From the NCBI GenBank assembly GCA_958436995.1, contig CAUBMI010000005.1:3929-67928 (forward strand): a stretch of 64,000 nt of DNA, in the 5' to 3' direction. The stretch comes from an uncultured Collinsella sp. (lineage in GTDB: Bacteria; Actinomycetota; Coriobacteriia; Coriobacteriales; Coriobacteriaceae). Each line of letters begins with the position of its first letter. Positions within the stretch are counted from its first letter, which is position 1. Below are positions 62,061 through 64,000 of the stretch, piece by piece. The notes beneath the pieces are model-generated. The model saw only the letters and a list, made by a program, of their open reading frames with translations, searched no databases and had not been told where the DNA came from. Position numbers and translations under genes: made by a program.

Positions 62061-63731
62061 CTAAACCTCCATGACGACCGGGATGATCATCGGACGGGTG
62101 CGCGTACGGCTCCAGATAAAGTTAGAGAGCGAATCGCGCACGGCCTTGCGAATGGCATCGGAACCGCTGCTGGTAAAGCTGAACTTACCCTTCTCGATCG
62201 TCTTCATAATGGACGCGGAGGCATCCTCGGAGAACTGGTCGTCGATGGCAAACGAGACGCCGCGGCCCGAGAACTCGATGGCCTCGATCTTCTTATGTTT
62301 GAGGGAGACGATGGCAACGGCCGTGACCATACCGTCGTTGGCGAGCTTCTGGCGATCGCGCAGGACGATGGGGTCGGTATCGCCGATACGCAGGCCGTCG
62401 ACGTAAACGACACCGGACTCGACGGGCGTACCGCGCTTGACGATACCACCGCGCATCTCGAGCGTGTCGCCGTTATCGAGGATAAAGATATGATCGTCCT
62501 TGATGCCCATCTTGCGGGCCAGCTGGGCATGGGCGCGCAGATGCACGGCCTCACCGTGAACCGGCATAAAGTACGTGGGCTTGGCCATGGCCATCAGGAG
62601 CTTGAGCTCCTCCTGGCTACCGTGACCCGAGACGTGGACGAGAGCGCGGTTCTTATCCCACACGTCGCAGCCGAGCTTGGCCAGGCTGTTGACGACCTGC
62701 TGGACGGCCTTCTCGTTGCCAGGAACGGGAGTTGCCGAGAGGATAACGGTATCGCCCTCGTGAATGGAGAGCGTCTTGTGCTCGCCATTGGCCATGCGGG
62801 ACAAAGCCGACAGCGGCTCGCCCTGCGAACCAGTGCACATGACGACGATCTTGTCGTCAGGCAGGTTATCGATATCGAAGGCATCGATGATATCGGCATC
62901 ATCGATGTTGAGATAACCGAGCTCGCGCGCCACGCGGGTGTTCGTGAGCATGGAGCGACCGGTCACAACGACCTTACGGCCGCACTTGCGGGCGGCATCG
63001 CAGATCTGCTGCAAACGATGGATGTGGCTCGAGAACGATGCGACGAACACGCGACCCGGGGCGTTCTTGATGGCGTGCAGCAGGTTGGGACCAACCTCGG
63101 CCTCGGACTTGGTAAAGCCGGGAACCGTGGCATTGGTTGAGTCGGAAAGCAGCAGGTCGATGCCCTGCTTGGCAAAGCGGCTGATAGCGGCGTAGTCGGG
63201 CGTGACGCCGTCGATGGGCGTCTGGTCGAGCTTAAAGTCGCCGGTGTGCATAACGGTGCCCTGATTGGTGCGGATGAACACGCCCAGAGCGCCGGGGATG
63301 GAGTGCGTCATCGAGAAGAAGTCGAGCGAGATGCCGCCGAGGTTGACATGGCTGCCGCCCTTGACCTCGCGGAACTTAGGCGCGCGGATGCGGAACTCGG
63401 AGAGCTTGCCCTCGATAAAACCGAGCGTCAGCTTGCTCGAGAAGATGGGCACCTTGTTGTTGAGGTCCTGCAGCAGATACGGAAGCGATCCGGTGTGGTC
63501 CTCGTGGCCGTGAGTGACGATGATACCGCGGAGCTTCTCCTCGTTCTCCAGAACGTAGGTGTAGTCGGGAAGCACCAGATCGATACCGGGCTGGGAGTCA
63601 TCCGGGAACATGAGACCGGCGTCGACGAGCACCATGTCGTCGCCGCACTCGAAGACCGTCATGTTCTTGCCGATGCCATCAAGGCCGCCGAGCGGGATGA
63701 TCTTCAAGGGAGATGATTTTTTAGCTGCCAT
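62061..63731 (-). CDS. rnj: ribonuclease J
   Basis: A 556-residue metallo-beta-lactamase/beta-CASP ribonuclease. The metal motif HGHEDHTGSLPYLL lies near 75-88. Further motifs are HTGDFKLDQTP, SDSTNA, the beta-CASP segment with SSHIHRLQQI, and SGHGSQEELKLL with PVHGEAVHLRAH. It acts as 5'-3' exonuclease and endonuclease on RNA. GAAAGGAAACC lies before the ATG. It heads the rnj-ftsK-rodZ-like block. Confidence 0.96.
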   Translation of the reverse strand: MAAKKSSPLKIIPLGGLDGIGKNMTVFECGDDMVLVDAGLMFPDDSQPGIDLVLPDYTYVLENEEKLRGIIVTHGHEDHTGSLPYLLQDLNNKVPIFSSKLTLGFIEGKLSEFRIRAPKFREVKGGSHVNLGGISLDFFSMTHSIPGALGVFIRTNQGTVMHTGDFKLDQTPIDGVTPDYAAISRFAKQGIDLLLSDSTNATVPGFTKSEAEVGPNLLHAIKNAPGRVFVASFSSHIHRLQQICDAARKCGRKVVVTGRSMLTNTRVARELGYLNIDDADIIDAFDIDNLPDDKIVVMCTGSQGEPLSALSRMANGEHKTLSIHEGDTVILSATPVPGNEKAVQQVVNSLAKLGCDVWDKNRALVHVSGHGSQEELKLLMAMAKPTYFMPVHGEAVHLRAHAQLARKMGIKDDHIFILDNGDTLEMRGGIVKRGTPVESGVVYVDGLRIGDTDPIVLRDRQKLANDGMVTAVAIVSLKHKKIEAIEFSGRGVSFAIDDQFSEDASASIMKTIEKGKFSFTSSGSDAIRKAVRDSLSNFIWSRTRTRPMIIPVVMEV

Positions 63732-64000
63732 AGGTTAGTGTGGTTTCCTTTCTTCGAAACGGGTCTGGAACAACCGACGGGGCGCTTCTGGCAAACCGAC
63801 CGCCGGGAACGTACAAACATGCATCGCAGAGTCGATGCAATAACCACAGTATGATACCCATTTGCCCACCAACAGACCACCCATGCATCAAAGCCCCATC
63901 TGAACCGGTCTATCCCGCCGGTCTGGGGCCATCGGGGGCCGGGGCGGGTTAAGTTTGCTGCTCTACAGTCCTGCGCAAGACGGAAAGCACATTAAGTGCT
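63732..64000. other. upstream region of the RNase J gene
   Basis: This stretch of 269 bases to the window edge should hold the promoter. On the minus strand TATCAT near 63852-63857 could be a -10, but I cannot defend a -35. No gene is supported here. The last 50 bases are AT-richer and may belong to the next intergenic part. Confidence 0.4.

Overview
The window comes from a high-GC Gram-positive bacterium, most likely a gut coriobacterium of the Collinsella type. The evidence is the order PgsA-like enzyme, GarA-like FHA protein, FtsR-like MerR protein; LexA boxes of the CGAAC-N4-GTTCG type; RNase J together with RNase Y; a SpoVS homologue without sporulation genes; and a sortase-type surface protein. 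The assignment is inferred from gene content, not from a database search.

Positions 1-11170 are accessory. A HerA-like hexameric ATPase lies between the 3' end of an unidentified gene and an unknown 252-residue protein in tightly overlapping frames, an arrangement typical of anti-phage ATPase operons. It is followed by an anchored surface protein, an AT-rich patch with a membrane-tethered GIY-YIG-like protein and two unknown genes, a nucleotidyltransferase gene broken by an in-frame TAG, an orphan RelB/DinJ-like antitoxin tail, a DUF3825 gene with a degraded 5' end, tRNA-Val, a protein with a nuclease-like C-terminal domain, and a 167-base duplication carrying two tRNA-Ala genes around a CAT-anticodon tRNA.

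Positions 11194-28422 are a long plus-strand housekeeping run: ABC-F ATPase, S2P-type protease, ScpA/ScpB, pseudouridine synthase, Cmk, PlsC, IspH, a DUF512 radical SAM protein, Der, PlsY, GpsA, Rpe, cysteine desulfurase, Nif3-like protein, zinc-ribbon coiled-coil protein, CoaBC and tRNA-Pro. Many stops and starts overlap, so translational coupling is likely.

Positions 28463-33864 are a very GC-rich minus-strand island directly after tRNA-Pro. It holds a lantibiotic-immunity-type ABC transporter (ATPase and two permeases), a YxeA-like protein and a two-component system, with no visible bacteriocin biosynthesis genes.

Positions 34261-49692 carry PgsA-like, FHA and FtsR-like genes, Apt, an NlpC/P60 hydrolase, DegV, a DUF1836 regulator, TrxB and a GT28-like glycosyltransferase. 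A cluster of long hairpins follows between convergent genes, then Dut and NrdR. A LysM membrane protein is divergent from lexA across three LexA-type boxes. HflX, MiaA, MiaB and SpoVS follow.

Positions 49692-63731 are a minus-strand block for RNA, DNA and envelope maintenance: GHKL ATPase, RNase Y, RecX, RecA (with a perfect LexA box), CinA, PgsA, RimO, YajQ, a RodZ-like protein, FtsK and RNase J.
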